A DNA stretch of 64,000 bases from Runella defluvii (GCF_014195535.1 NZ_JACIBY010000005.1:317845-381844), one strand, 5' to 3'; positions 16,012 through 25,486 are shown, numbered from the stretch's first letter. Program-made: numbers and translations. Notes: generated by a model from the sequence alone, not told the origin.

Positions 16012-17351
16012 GAAAGCATCTTTGGCTGGTGGGGTTATTCATCATTTCAACCACCTTTGCAAAAGGCTGGAAAGCAGGCGTTTCCAAAGTCGTTATTACA
16101 CCTAAAGAAGCGATTTGGCAAGCAGGGTATGCCTCGCGCACCCACGCTTCGGAAGGAAAACTGCACGATTTGTGGGCCAAAGCCGTGGCACTGGAAGACG
16201 AAAATGGCCAACGCTCGGTGCTGGTTACTACCGATATGCTGGGGTTTCCTAAAGCCATGTCAGACCGCATCCGAAGCCAGCTACAAGCACGTTTTGGGTT
16301 GAGTAAAGCGAATGTGCTCTTGAACAGTTCGCACACACATTCTGGCCCTGTGCTGTACGATGCCCTGCACGATATTTATCCCCTCAATGCCGCCGAAGAA
16401 GCCAAAATCAACCAGTATTCGCGTTGGTTGGAGGGGCAAGTGGTGGAGTTAATTGGCAATGCGTTGAAAAACTTGGAACCCGTTGAGCTGTTTTCCCAAA
16501 ACGGCGTAACCCGCTTTCAGGTCAACCGACGTAACAATAAAGAAGGGGCTCTGCTCGAACAAACCGAATTAAAAGGCCCCAACGACTACGCCGTCCCTGT
16601 CATCAAAGCCGTGACGCCCAAAGGAAAGCTCAAAGCCATTGTTTTCGGCTACGCTTGCCACCCTACCGTACTCGACCTTTACGCCCTTTCGGGGGATTAC
16701 CCTGGTTTTGCCCAAATCGAGTTAGAAAAAACGCACCCCGAAGCCACTGCTTTGTTTTTTCAAGGTGCCGCAGGCGACCAAAACCCTTTGCCTCGCCGCA
16801 CGGTTTCGTTGGCCAAGCAATACGGCAAAGAACTCGCCGCCGCCGTGGAACGGGTGTTGGAAGAACCCATGAAACCGCTGTCGGCGCAGTTTCAATCGGC
16901 TTACGCCGAGGTCACGTTACCGCTTTCGGCCCCACCTACGGAGGCACAACTGTTGAAAGTTCAGCAAACTGAAGCCCCCTACATGCAGCGTTGGGCTACT
17001 CGCCTGCTCAGTGAAATGAAGCAAGGAAAGCCGTTTGTCTCGTCTTACCCTTACCCCATCCAACTTTGGAAATTAGGCGAACAGGCTTTGTTCAGTTTTG
17101 GGGGGGAATTGGTCATTGAATACGCCATTGAGTGCAAAAAGCGCTACGGAACGGACATTTTTGTGGCGGCTTATTCCAACGACGTCATGGGTTATATCCC
17201 TTCCGCCACGATACTGAAAGAAGGGGGCTACGAAGGTCAATCGTCGCAAATGGTGTATGGCTTGCCGAGCGTTTGGGACGCATCAGTGCCTTCCTTGATT
17301 TATGTCGAAATTGACAAACTAGCAAAGCAAATTAAGCTCGTGCCGAAATAG
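16008..17351 (+). CDS. Neutral/alkaline ceramidase-like amidohydrolase (exported)
   Basis: 447 residues with a short signal peptide (LVGLFIISTTFAKG) and the N-terminal domain of the neutral ceramidase family: GVSKVVITP, GYASRTH, and the zinc/nucleophile segment NSSHTHSGP (about 105-113), then FGYACHPTVL and FFQGAAGDQNP. The family hydrolyses N-acyl amide bonds. Many bacterial members have unknown substrates and sit with sugar genes. Translational coupling (ATGA) to the exported aminotransferase suggests the two act on the same molecule, possibly an N-acylated amino sugar (inference). Confidence 0.85.
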   Translation: MRKHLWLVGLFIISTTFAKGWKAGVSKVVITPKEAIWQAGYASRTHASEGKLHDLWAKAVALEDENGQRSVLVTTDMLGFPKAMSDRIRSQLQARFGLSKANVLLNSSHTHSGPVLYDALHDIYPLNAAEEAKINQYSRWLEGQVVELIGNALKNLEPVELFSQNGVTRFQVNRRNNKEGALLEQTELKGPNDYAVPVIKAVTPKGKLKAIVFGYACHPTVLDLYALSGDYPGFAQIELEKTHPEATALFFQGAAGDQNPLPRRTVSLAKQYGKELAAAVERVLEEPMKPLSAQFQSAYAEVTLPLSAPPTEAQLLKVQQTEAPYMQRWATRLLSEMKQGKPFVSSYPYPIQLWKLGEQALFSFGGELVIEYAIECKKRYGTDIFVAAYSNDVMGYIPSATILKEGGYEGQSSQMVYGLPSVWDASVPSLIYVEIDKLAKQIKLVPK

Positions 17352-17364
17352 GGTATCTAACACA

Positions 17365-17586
17365 CGGTTGTAAGCAACCGTAACGTGAGGGTACTCATAC
17401 CCTCACGCACACAGAACACGCGGTTGTGAGCAACCGCGATGCGAGGGTATGAGTACCCTCGCTCACTAGGAACCCTTGCCGCGGAGCGGCTACCTGTTTG
17501 TAGCATAAAAATAATAACACAATCCACTTGCCACGTAGTGGCTACCCAGCTACAATGCGAGGGTATGAGTACCCTCGCTCACTAGG
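17365..17586. repeat. Cluster of six small hairpins, including TGAG-loop type
   Basis: In order: CGGTTG-TAAG-CAACCG (17365-17380); a 10-bp stem around CTCA (17384-17407); CGCGGTTG-TGAG-CAACCGCG (17419-17438); a 9-bp stem around TGAG (17441-17462); GCCGC-GGA-GCGGC (17478-17490); GCCAC-GTA-GTGGC (17530-17542); and a second copy of the 9-bp TGAG hairpin (17557-17578). A 30-bp segment at 17441-17470 recurs at 17557-17586. They fill the 277-bp gap before the beta-propeller gene. Confidence 0.85.
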
Positions 17587-17628
17587 CGCACACACCAATA
17601 ATTATTTTTTCCAAAAAACCACAACCAC

Positions 17629-18894
17629 ATGAATTCACTTACTGCCAAAGCCTACTTTTCGGGTTTTGAGTTGGCTCACGATACCTACAACGCCATTTCA
17701 GTGGCGAGCAACGGTAAAGTTTATTACGTTCTTTGTTCAGAATCGTACGACATCGGCGGACAAATGTACGCTTACGACCCCGCTACTGACCAAACCGAAT
17801 GGGTAGCCGACCTCACCGACGTCTGCGGCGAAAAAGAAGCTAACGCCATTCCGCAGGGAAAAAGCCACGTTCGTTTTTACGAAAACAACGGCAAACTTTA
17901 TTTTGCTACCCACATTGGCGTCTATGAGATGATTGAGGGCATGGAGCGCCTTCCTACCCAAGCACCCAATGGAAAAAATCTCTACCCTGGGGGACATTTT
18001 CTTTCCTACGATTTGGCTACGGGTGAATTTGAAGACCTCGCTCTTGCCCCTGATGGCGAAGGGATTTTAACCATGACTATCGACCGTGAACGAGGGCATT
18101 TGTACGGCATTACGTGGCCGTTGGGGTATTTTATTGACCTCGACCTTTCGACCAAAACCCTTAAAAAAGTAGCGTTAGTTTCGGCCAATGGTGAGGCTGG
18201 TATTCCTGGAGATGACTACCGTGTTTTGTGCCGTTCGATGCTCGTTGACCCGCGTGATGGTAACGTTTATTTTTCCACCGCCGAAGGAGACATTTTCACT
18301 TACCAACCTGATGATGAAGGGCTAACCAAGCTAGAAAACATTGACTTACGTATCGACTATTTTGGCAAATACGACCCCAAACACCCAGGCAGCATGGGGT
18401 ACAATTGGCGGAAAATTTTCTGGTATGCTCCTGAACAAGTTGCCTACGGAATCCACGGAAATTCGGGGTATTTGTTCCGTTTTGACCCCAAAGCTCAAAA
18501 AATAGAACTTGTTGAACGCCTCACGTCGGAGCCTTCGCGCAAAAGTGGCATGTTCGACCAATTTAGCTACGGGTATTTGGGCTTCCAATTAGGCCCCGAC
18601 CACGAAACCATTTATTACCTCACAGGTGGTCCTATTTACATCGACGGGAAACGGGTCAAAGGAGCCGACCAAATTGCCAAAGGAGCCGCCAAAGGACTCG
18701 AAAACCTGCATTTGGTTACGTACCACTTACCGACCCTCACTTACCACGACCACGGCCCGATTTTCTACGCCGACGGCAGCCGCCCTACTTACGTTAATTC
18801 CGTTGCCATTGGCGCCGATAAGTCGGTCTATACCTTGGCACGCTTTGACCACCAAGGACACGAGATTCAAGATTTAGTAAAAATCAGTTTGTAA
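17629..18894 (+). CDS. Beta-propeller protein of unknown function
   Basis: 421 residues without signal peptide or membrane segment. The sequence shows blade-like repeats, such as GKVYYVLCSES, GQMYAYDPATD, GKLYFATHIGVYE, GHFLSYDLATGEF, GHLYGITWP, GNVYFSTAEGDIFTYQPD, SGYLFRFDPK and KSVYTLARFD, typical of YncE/SMP-30-type propellers. No catalytic motif is recognised. It lies 7 bp before the lipoprotein dehydrogenase-like gene and probably shares its transcript. It could bind or act on a sugar, but no function should be assigned. If the start is right it is cytoplasmic, unlike most of its neighbours. Confidence 0.75.
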   Translation: MNSLTAKAYFSGFELAHDTYNAISVASNGKVYYVLCSESYDIGGQMYAYDPATDQTEWVADLTDVCGEKEANAIPQGKSHVRFYENNGKLYFATHIGVYEMIEGMERLPTQAPNGKNLYPGGHFLSYDLATGEFEDLALAPDGEGILTMTIDRERGHLYGITWPLGYFIDLDLSTKTLKKVALVSANGEAGIPGDDYRVLCRSMLVDPRDGNVYFSTAEGDIFTYQPDDEGLTKLENIDLRIDYFGKYDPKHPGSMGYNWRKIFWYAPEQVAYGIHGNSGYLFRFDPKAQKIELVERLTSEPSRKSGMFDQFSYGYLGFQLGPDHETIYYLTGGPIYIDGKRVKGADQIAKGAAKGLENLHLVTYHLPTLTYHDHGPIFYADGSRPTYVNSVAIGADKSVYTLARFDHQGHEIQDLVKISL

Positions 18895-18901
18895 TATCCC
18901 A

Positions 18902-20836
18902 ATGAATGCCTCGAAAAACCTTCTCTTCTTCGCACTTGTAGGACTCAGTTGGTCGTGTGCGCATTATACCGACCCCCTCACCCCCGACGAAGCCCTCAAA
19001 AGCTTTACCTTGAGCGACGACCGCCTCCAAGTCGAAGTATTTGCCACCGAACCGCACGTACTCGACCCCGTTGAAATGGTGTTTGACGAGGAGGGAAACG
19101 CGTTTGTTGTCGAGATGCCCGACTACCCTTCCAAACCCGAAGATGGGACGTTGGGAGGAGCGATTCGGCTCCTGCGCGATACCAACCAAGACGGGCGCAT
19201 TGATTCGGCCATTGTTTTTGCCGACAACCTTTCGGAAGCTACTAGCATTTTGCCGTGGGAAGGAGGACTACTAGTCGCCGCCGCTCCCGATATTTTGTTT
19301 TTAAAAGATACTACAGGCGACTACCGCGCCGATATTCGTGAGGTACTTTTTACGGGCTTTTTTGCCAACAATTCGGAAGCACAAATCACCAACTTGCACT
19401 ACAACGTCGATAACTGGATTTATGCCTCCAACTGTGGGCAAGATGGGCTAGTAAAATTTATGCGAAACCCCAAATTACCACCCATTTCGGTCAAAGGCGG
19501 CGATTTTCGTTTTCGTCTCGACCGAGGGCAGTTTGAAATTGAGTCGAGTACGGGGCAATTTGGGATGTCGGTCGATGACTGGGGCAACCGCTTTTTTACC
19601 GAAAACTCCCTGCACATTCAGCACGCCCCCATTGCAGGACGTTATTTGTTCCGTCATCCATTTTTGCCGTCGTACGATGTGGCTTTGAATATCTCCGACC
19701 ACGACCCTGACATGTTTCAAGAAACGCCCGCTCCCTACTGGCGTCAAGAACGTACCAAGCGCCGCAATGAGCAGTTTGCCGAAGCCAAACTCGACCGCCA
19801 CGAATACGCCGAAGATCATTTTACAGGAGCTTCGGGAGGAACATTTTACGGCGGAAATTTACTTCCCGACGACTACCATGGTTCGGTGTTTACGGGCGAA
19901 GTGGCGGGAAATTTGATTCACCGTGACGTTATACAACCATTGCCCAATAGCCCAACGTTTGTTGCCAAACGCGGGGAAAAAGAAAAGACCACCGAGTTTT
20001 TGACCTCTTCCGACCCGTGGTTTCGACCTGCGCAACTGAGCGTGGGCCCCAACGGCGTGCTGTACGTCATCGACATGTACCGACAGCACATCGAAACTCC
20101 CACGGCCATTCCTGAAGATTTAAAAGAAGAAATGGATTTTTTCAACGGTAACAAACTCGGGCGCATTTACCAGATTGCCCCAAAAGAAGCCAAACTAACG
20201 CACGAAGCGCCTAAATTACGTTCAAAATCATCGGCCGAATTGGTTGCGCTTTTAGCTCATCCGCAGCAATGGTGGCGGCTCAATGCCCAGCGACTTTTGC
20301 TCGAAAAGAAAGATAAATCGATACTTCCCGCCGTGACTGACCTTTTCTTAACGCACGCCGACGCTCGCGCTCGTTTGCACGCATTTTTTGTCTTGGAAGG
20401 ACTTAATACCCTGACGCCCAGCTTGATCAAAAAAGCCCTCACCGACGCTCAGCCCGACCTCCGCGCCTATGGCCTCATCGAAGCCGAAAAGTGGCCTGAG
20501 TTAGTACCTGAACTTATCGAAAAAACCACTGACCTGTCGCCCAAAGTATCGTTTCAAGCTTGTTTGAGCCTTGGGCAGTACAAAACCCCTGCTGCTTCAA
20601 CCGCATTGGCCCGTGCCCTCTCAAAACACGTTCAGGACAAATGGTACCGCATGGGAATTTTAAGTTCGGAGACAGGAGCCTCTTTTGCACTCATTGAAGT
20701 ATTGCAAAAGGAAGGTTTTTTTGATCGAATGACACCCGACAAAGAAAGTTTCCTCAACGACTTTGCTCACGTGGTGCGTACCCGCAATCGCTCAGGGGAA
20801 GCTCAGCGATTAGCCCTTTTGTTGGGGAAGAAATAA
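18902..20836 (+). CDS. Membrane-bound dehydrogenase-like lipoprotein (PVC-type N-terminal domain with HEAT-like C-terminus)
   Basis: 644 residues. Lipoprotein signal LSWSC with Cys19. Residues 35-440 form a beta-propeller of the kind in putative membrane-bound dehydrogenases of Planctomycetes and Bacteroidota (VFATEPHVLDPVEMVFDEEGNAFVVEMPDYP region, GPNGVLYVIDMYRQHIE, GNKLGRIYQI). Residues about 450-630 look like helical HEAT repeats. Relatives often end in a c-type cytochrome with CxxCH; none is present here, so any electrons would have to leave through another carrier. The HiPIP gene 25 bp downstream is an obvious candidate (inference). Confidence 0.8.
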   Translation: MNASKNLLFFALVGLSWSCAHYTDPLTPDEALKSFTLSDDRLQVEVFATEPHVLDPVEMVFDEEGNAFVVEMPDYPSKPEDGTLGGAIRLLRDTNQDGRIDSAIVFADNLSEATSILPWEGGLLVAAAPDILFLKDTTGDYRADIREVLFTGFFANNSEAQITNLHYNVDNWIYASNCGQDGLVKFMRNPKLPPISVKGGDFRFRLDRGQFEIESSTGQFGMSVDDWGNRFFTENSLHIQHAPIAGRYLFRHPFLPSYDVALNISDHDPDMFQETPAPYWRQERTKRRNEQFAEAKLDRHEYAEDHFTGASGGTFYGGNLLPDDYHGSVFTGEVAGNLIHRDVIQPLPNSPTFVAKRGEKEKTTEFLTSSDPWFRPAQLSVGPNGVLYVIDMYRQHIETPTAIPEDLKEEMDFFNGNKLGRIYQIAPKEAKLTHEAPKLRSKSSAELVALLAHPQQWWRLNAQRLLLEKKDKSILPAVTDLFLTHADARARLHAFFVLEGLNTLTPSLIKKALTDAQPDLRAYGLIEAEKWPELVPELIEKTTDLSPKVSFQACLSLGQYKTPAASTALARALSKHVQDKWYRMGILSSETGASFALIEVLQKEGFFDRMTPDKESFLNDFAHVVRTRNRSGEAQRLALLLGKK

Positions 20837-20861
20837 CAGGTTTATTTTATCATTAACCCGC

Positions 20862-21185
20862 ATGAAAAGAAGAGAATTTATCGCCACTGCGTTACCGATA
20901 GTACCCGCCTCCGCATTTTTAGTGAGTAGCTGTCAACCAAAATCGGCTTCTCATTCTGAAACGACCGACCCTTGCAAAGATTTTTCAATGGTTAGTGAGA
21001 ATGACCTAAAAACTCGGAAAAAACTGGGGTATGTCGATGCCTCACCCCGTGCCGAGTCTCAGTGTGGAAATTGCAATTTGTGGCTTCCTCCCAAAGATGG
21101 CAAAGCCTGCGGTGGCTGTATGTTGTTCAAAGGCCCCGTTCAAACGGCAGGTTATTGTACGTATTGGGCACCGCAAAGCAAATAA
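20862..21185 (+). CDS. High-potential iron-sulfur protein (HiPIP), Tat-exported
   Basis: 107 residues. The N-terminus MKRREFIATALP is a twin-arginine signal; VSSC (Cys24) could also make it a lipoprotein. The C-terminal half has the HiPIP cluster pattern Cys68-x2-Cys71-x14-Cys86-x12-Cys99 with GGCMLFKG and GYCTYWAP. Extra cysteines are Cys38 and Cys83. HiPIPs carry one electron at high potential in the periplasm. Its place after a dehydrogenase-like lipoprotein suggests it is that enzyme's electron acceptor (inference). Confidence 0.9.
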   Translation: MKRREFIATALPIVPASAFLVSSCQPKSASHSETTDPCKDFSMVSENDLKTRKKLGYVDASPRAESQCGNCNLWLPPKDGKACGGCMLFKGPVQTAGYCTYWAPQSK

Positions 21186-21353
21186 CAAACCTTTCCAAGT
21201 TTTGTAAACCATCGAAAAAGAAACTTGGAAAGACTAAGATACTTTCCAAGGTTCGTAAAGCGTCGAAAAATAGCCTTGGAAAGGTTAAAAACCTTTCCAA
21301 GGTTCACAGGAAACTTGGAAAGTTTAGGCAAAACCTCGGGCTAACCTTTATTT
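21186..21353. repeat. AACCTTTCCAAG inverted-repeat cluster
   Basis: Alternating copies of ACCTTTCCAAG/CTTTCCAAGG and their complement CTTGGAAAGGT fill this gap. The clearest pair is CCTTGGAAAGGTT followed by AACCTTTCCAAGG near 21279-21304. They can form nested hairpins after the HiPIP gene. A related terminator is at 60592-60624. Confidence 0.65.
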
Positions 21354-21398
21354 TTGCAGGTGTCAATAAACACATTATTTCTAACCAAAAACCTTTAC

Positions 21399-22766
21399 AT
21401 GAGCCAAAACTCAACTTCATCCAACAGCGCTTCTCGCCGCGATTTTCTCAAAAAAAGCCTAACAGGAACGGCCGTTTTGACCGTAGGCGGTGTTCTTCCA
21501 GGCTTTAGTGCAAAAAGTTATGCCAATATTTTGGGCGCTAACGACAAGGTACGCCTCGGTGTCATGGGAGTCAACAGCCGTGGATTTGCCTTGGCAACCA
21601 ACTTTGCTCTTCAACCTAACTGCGAAGTCGTCAGTATTTCAGACGTGGATTCAAAAGCCGCTGCAAAGTGCGTGGCGGGGGTAGAGAAAATCCAAAACCG
21701 CAAGCCAAAAGAAACGCCCGACTTCCGCAAAGCACTGGAAGACAAAGACATGGACGGCCTCATCGTTGCTGCTCCTGACCACTGGCACGCCCCTGCGGCT
21801 ATTTTGGCTTCAAAAGCAGGTAAACACGTGTATTTGGAAAAACCATGCAGCCACAACCCGCACGAAGGCGAATTGTTGATGGCCGTAGCTGCCAAGTACA
21901 AAAACGTGATTCAGATGGGAAACCAGCGTCGGTCGTGGCCCAACGTCAAACAAGCCATCAAAGAAATTCACGACGGAGTAATTGGTCGCCCGTATTTTGC
22001 CAAAGGCTGGTACACCAACAACCGCCCTACCATCGGGACGGGCAAAGCAACGGCCGTACCGTCGTGGCTCAACTTTGATTTGTGGCAAGGCCCCGCGCCA
22101 CGCAAAGCCTATAAAGACAACATCATCCACTACAACTGGCACTGGTTTTGGAATTGGGGAACGGGTGAAGCCCTCAACAACGGCACCCATATGCTCGACC
22201 TCATGCGTTGGGGATTGCAGGTAAGTTATCCGACCAAAGTTTCCTCTTCGGGTGGGCGTTACCGCTACCAAGACGACTGGGAAACACCAGATACCCAAGT
22301 TATTAACCTCGAATTTGGCAAGGATAAATTCATGACGTGGGAAGGCCGTAGCTGCAACAGCCGCAATATCGAAGGCAGCAGCGTAGGCGTTTCGTTTTAC
22401 GGAGAAAAAGGTACGTTGGAATACGGCGGCGGCAATGCGTACAAAATTTATGATTTGGACAACAAGGTCATCAAAGACGTTACCAACGACATGCCGATTG
22501 ATCCTCGAAACAAAATGAATCCTTCGCAAGCATTGGACGCCACTCACTTCCAAAACTTTGTGGAAGCCATCAAAAAAGGGACGCCGTTGGCATCCGATAT
22601 TATAAGCGGACACCAGAGTACGCTTTTGTGTCAGTTGGGGAACATCGCTTTGCGTTCCAACAGCATTTTGGACATTGACCCCACCAACGGGCACATCAAG
22701 AACAACAAAGAAGCGCAGAAATTCTGGAAACGTGAGTACGAAAAAGGCTGGGAGCCAACGTTGTAA
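21399..22766 (+). CDS. Tat-exported Gfo/Idh/MocA-family oxidoreductase
   Basis: 455 residues from the ATG at 21399; the longer frame adds 15 unrelated residues before it. A twin-arginine signal (SRRDFLKKS, then TAVLTVGGVLPGFSA) leads into a Rossmann domain (DKVRLGVMGVNSRG) and the family EKP motif (VYLEKPCSHNP), then a C-terminal sheet domain with the conserved NWHWFWNWGTGEALNNGTHMLD-type segment seen in secreted Bacteroidota/Planctomycetes members. It oxidises or epimerises a sugar, probably with bound NAD(P). It is the second Tat-exported member of the cluster, upstream of the sugar permease gene. Confidence 0.9.
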   Translation: MSQNSTSSNSASRRDFLKKSLTGTAVLTVGGVLPGFSAKSYANILGANDKVRLGVMGVNSRGFALATNFALQPNCEVVSISDVDSKAAAKCVAGVEKIQNRKPKETPDFRKALEDKDMDGLIVAAPDHWHAPAAILASKAGKHVYLEKPCSHNPHEGELLMAVAAKYKNVIQMGNQRRSWPNVKQAIKEIHDGVIGRPYFAKGWYTNNRPTIGTGKATAVPSWLNFDLWQGPAPRKAYKDNIIHYNWHWFWNWGTGEALNNGTHMLDLMRWGLQVSYPTKVSSSGGRYRYQDDWETPDTQVINLEFGKDKFMTWEGRSCNSRNIEGSSVGVSFYGEKGTLEYGGGNAYKIYDLDNKVIKDVTNDMPIDPRNKMNPSQALDATHFQNFVEAIKKGTPLASDIISGHQSTLLCQLGNIALRSNSILDIDPTNGHIKNNKEAQKFWKREYEKGWEPTL

Positions 22767-22788
22767 CGATTCTTTCTAAACCTAACCA

Positions 22789-22819
22789 ACTTCCCGAAAG
22801 TGGGTAACTTTCGGGAAGT
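22789..22819. terminator. Hairpin between the oxidoreductase and MFS genes
   Basis: ACTTCCCGAAAGT, loop GGGTA, ACTTTCGGGAAGT: a perfect 13-bp stem starting 23 bp after the stop. Likely terminator or processing site. Confidence 0.65.
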
Positions 22820-22836
22820 CCAAAACCATCCTTTCT

Positions 22837-24192
22837 ATGAAATCCTCTACTGCTGCCGTTGAAGTAAGCAGCCTAAGCCCGCGCGAAACCACCGTTTCTA
22901 TTTTCTTGATTGGGCTGATGTTTTTTATCTTCGGCTTCATTTCGTGGGTCAACTCCATTCTGATTCCTTACTTCAAAATTGCCTGCGAACTCACCAGCTT
23001 TCAAGCCTATTTGGTGGCGTTTGCGTTTTACATTGCCTACTTTATCATGTCGGTACCTGCCTCGTATCTGCTCAAAACCCAAGGGTTCAAAAAGGGCATG
23101 ATGTTTGGCTTTTGGGCGATGGCGTTGGGTGCGTTTATTTTCGTTCCTGCTGCTATGACGCGCACTTATGGCATTTTCTTGATGGGACTGTTTACGATTG
23201 GCATTGGGTTAGCCATTTTACAAACCGCTGCCAATCCTTACATCACCATTTTAGGCCCAAAAGAACGTGGTGCTCAACGAATTAGCATCATGGGAATTTG
23301 CAACAAAGCCGCGGGAATTTTGTCACCGTTGGTATTTGCTGCCGTGATTTTACGCCCCACCGACACCGATTTATTTGCGCAACTTGGCACGATGAATCCC
23401 ACCGAAAAAAGCGCTGCTTTGGACGAACTCGTCCGTCGGGTGATTCAGCCTTACACTGTTTTAGGAATATTTTTATTTGTGTTGGGGTACTTGGTGTATC
23501 GCTCGCCTTTACCCGAAATCAATACCGAACACGAAAGCCCCGAAGTCGCCAGTGCCAACGCGGGCAAAACCAGCATTTTCCAGTTTCCGCACCTTATTTT
23601 GGGGGCTGTGGCCATTTTCCTTCACGTAGGTACGCAGGTGATTGCCATTGATACCGTCATTGGGTATGCCAACTCCATGGGCATTGATTTGCTCAAGGCC
23701 AAAACATTTCCGTCCTACACCTTGGCTTGTACCATTTGTGGGTACATCATCGGGATTATCACCATCCCCAGATTTGTCAGTCAGGTCAATGCCCTGCGCT
23801 TTTGTACGGTGTTGGGAACGGTGTTTACGTTGCTCATTATTTTTGCCAAAGGCACCGTTCAATTTCTAGGCCATACCGCCGACCTTTCGATTTGGTTTGT
23901 GGTATTACTTGGCTTGGCCAACTCACTCGTATGGGCGGGAATTTGGCCCTTGGCGTTGGACGGCCTTGGACGTTATACCAAACTCGGCGCCTCGATTCTC
24001 ATCATGGGCTTGTGTGGCAATGCCATTATGCCGCTTTTCTACGGCTATTTTGCCGATTTGTACGACGTGCGCACTGCGTATTGGGTGTTGTTGCCTTGTT
24101 ATTTGTACTTGGTGTATTATGCGGCCTACGGCCATAAAGTGAAACGTTGGGGAACCTCACCCCAACCCCTCTCCTTTCAGGAGAAGGGCTAA
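22837..24192 (+). CDS. Sugar MFS transporter (FucP/GluP type)
   Basis: 451 residues with about twelve membrane helices. FIFGFISWVNSILIPYFK in helix 1 and the QTAANPYITILGP segment are hallmarks of the FucP/GluP/NagP group that takes up fucose, glucose/galactose or N-acetylglucosamine by proton symport across the inner membrane. Next to nagA and a nagB-like gene, GlcNAc or a related amino sugar is the likely cargo (inference). The last dozen residues (TSPQPLSFQEKG) are encoded by a dispersed intergenic repeat whose second copy follows at about 24228, so the natural C-terminus may have been extended by the repeat. Confidence 0.9.
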   Translation: MKSSTAAVEVSSLSPRETTVSIFLIGLMFFIFGFISWVNSILIPYFKIACELTSFQAYLVAFAFYIAYFIMSVPASYLLKTQGFKKGMMFGFWAMALGAFIFVPAAMTRTYGIFLMGLFTIGIGLAILQTAANPYITILGPKERGAQRISIMGICNKAAGILSPLVFAAVILRPTDTDLFAQLGTMNPTEKSAALDELVRRVIQPYTVLGIFLFVLGYLVYRSPLPEINTEHESPEVASANAGKTSIFQFPHLILGAVAIFLHVGTQVIAIDTVIGYANSMGIDLLKAKTFPSYTLACTICGYIIGIITIPRFVSQVNALRFCTVLGTVFTLLIIFAKGTVQFLGHTADLSIWFVVLLGLANSLVWAGIWPLALDGLGRYTKLGASILIMGLCGNAIMPLFYGYFADLYDVRTAYWVLLPCYLYLVYYAAYGHKVKRWGTSPQPLSFQEKG

Positions 24193-24262
24193 ACTTTGCT
24201 CTTAAACCCCTTATCATGGGGTTTATCCTTACCCCAACTCCTCTCAGGAGAAGGGCTAATTT
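24157..24262. repeat. Dispersed repeat, two copies, one within the MFS coding end
   Basis: CTCACCCCAACCCCTCTCC...GGAGAAGGGCTAA at about 24157-24192 recurs as TTACCCCAACTCCTCTC...AGGAGAAGGGCTAA at about 24228-24259. Each copy can fold around its CTCTCC/GGAGAAG part. The first ends the MFS gene. Confidence 0.65.
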
Positions 24263-24286
24263 TTTAGCCAAAAAGACCTGCATTTT

Positions 24287-25474
24287 ATGAAAATAAAAAT
24301 CAGTAACGGGACTGTTCTCACGCCCTTTCGCGCCATTAAAAATGGAACGGTGGTGGTGGAAAATGGTCAAGTCCTCGGTGTCCATGAAGGCAATATAGAC
24401 GTACCCGAAGCCGAAGAAATCGACGCCCAAGGGCGATACATTTCTCCTGGGTTTATCGACATCCACGTCCACGGCGGTGGTGGCGCCGATTTTATGGATG
24501 GTACCGAAGAAGCATTTCTGACGGTTGCCAAACTGCACGCGCGTTTCGGTACAACTGCCTTGGTACCTACCACGCTCACCGCCGAAAAGGAAGATTTTCT
24601 CCACACGCTCGATGTGTATGAAAAAGCCCATCGACGCAATACCAACGGCGCGGCCTTTTTAGGGATTCACCTCGAAGGCCCCTATTTTGCGCTAAGTCAG
24701 CGGGGAGCGCAAGACCCGCGTTACATCCGCAAGCCTGACCCCGCCGAATACGAGGAAATTCTGAACTATTCGTCGTCCATCGTCCGCTGGAGCGCGGCTC
24801 CTGAATTAGAAGGAGCGATTCCGTTTGGACAACGGTTACGTCAAAAAGGGATTTTGGCGGCTATTGCTCATACCGATGCTTATTACGACGATGTGTTGGC
24901 AGCCTACGAAAATGGCTATTCACTCGTCACTCATTTGTATTCAGCGATGTCGGGTGTGACGCGCAAAAACGCCTTTCGCTACGCGGGGGTGATTGAAAGC
25001 TCGTACTTACTTGACTTAGACGTAGAAATCATCGGTGATGGCATTCATTTGCCCGCTCCTTTGCTCCAATTTGTCTATAAATTCAAAGGCCCTGACCGCA
25101 CTGCCCTCATCACCGACGCCATGCGCGGCGCAGGGATGCCCGAAGGAGAAAGTGTGCTGGGGTCATTGAAAAATGGCTTGCCCGTTATCATCGAAGACGG
25201 TGTGGCCAAACTCCCCGACCGTACCTCGTTTGCGGGCAGCGTCGCCACCTTCGACCGACTAGTGCGCAACATGATTACGATGGCCAATGTACCGTTGTTG
25301 GATGCCGTTCGCATGGCAAGCACCACCCCCGCCCGCATCATGGGCGTTAGCGACCGCAAAGGCTCGCTCGCCAAAGGCAAAGACGCTGACATTGTTATTT
25401 TTGATGAAAATATCAACGTCGGGATGACGATGGTGGGGGGGAAAGTAGTGTATAATCAGATGCCTACGGCATGA
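24287..25474 (+). CDS. nagA: N-acetylglucosamine-6-phosphate deacetylase
   Basis: 395 residues of the amidohydrolase superfamily. Metal and catalytic residues are visible: HVHG (His60, His62), GIHLEGP (Glu130), AHTDA (His195), VTHLYSAM (His216) and ITDAM (Asp277). It removes acetate from GlcNAc-6-phosphate in the cytoplasm to give glucosamine-6-phosphate. It is followed after 12 bp by the nagB-like gene, the classical pair. Assignment strong, though related N-acyl amino-sugar phosphates cannot be excluded. Confidence 0.93.
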   Translation: MKIKISNGTVLTPFRAIKNGTVVVENGQVLGVHEGNIDVPEAEEIDAQGRYISPGFIDIHVHGGGGADFMDGTEEAFLTVAKLHARFGTTALVPTTLTAEKEDFLHTLDVYEKAHRRNTNGAAFLGIHLEGPYFALSQRGAQDPRYIRKPDPAEYEEILNYSSSIVRWSAAPELEGAIPFGQRLRQKGILAAIAHTDAYYDDVLAAYENGYSLVTHLYSAMSGVTRKNAFRYAGVIESSYLLDLDVEIIGDGIHLPAPLLQFVYKFKGPDRTALITDAMRGAGMPEGESVLGSLKNGLPVIIEDGVAKLPDRTSFAGSVATFDRLVRNMITMANVPLLDAVRMASTTPARIMGVSDRKGSLAKGKDADIVIFDENINVGMTMVGGKVVYNQMPTA

Positions 25475-25486
25475 CAAATCGTTTAA

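Noticed and set aside
21810-22694. 294-codon minus-strand frame
   Set aside because: Lies opposite the Tat-exported oxidoreductase, which has clear motifs; the antisense frame has no family features.
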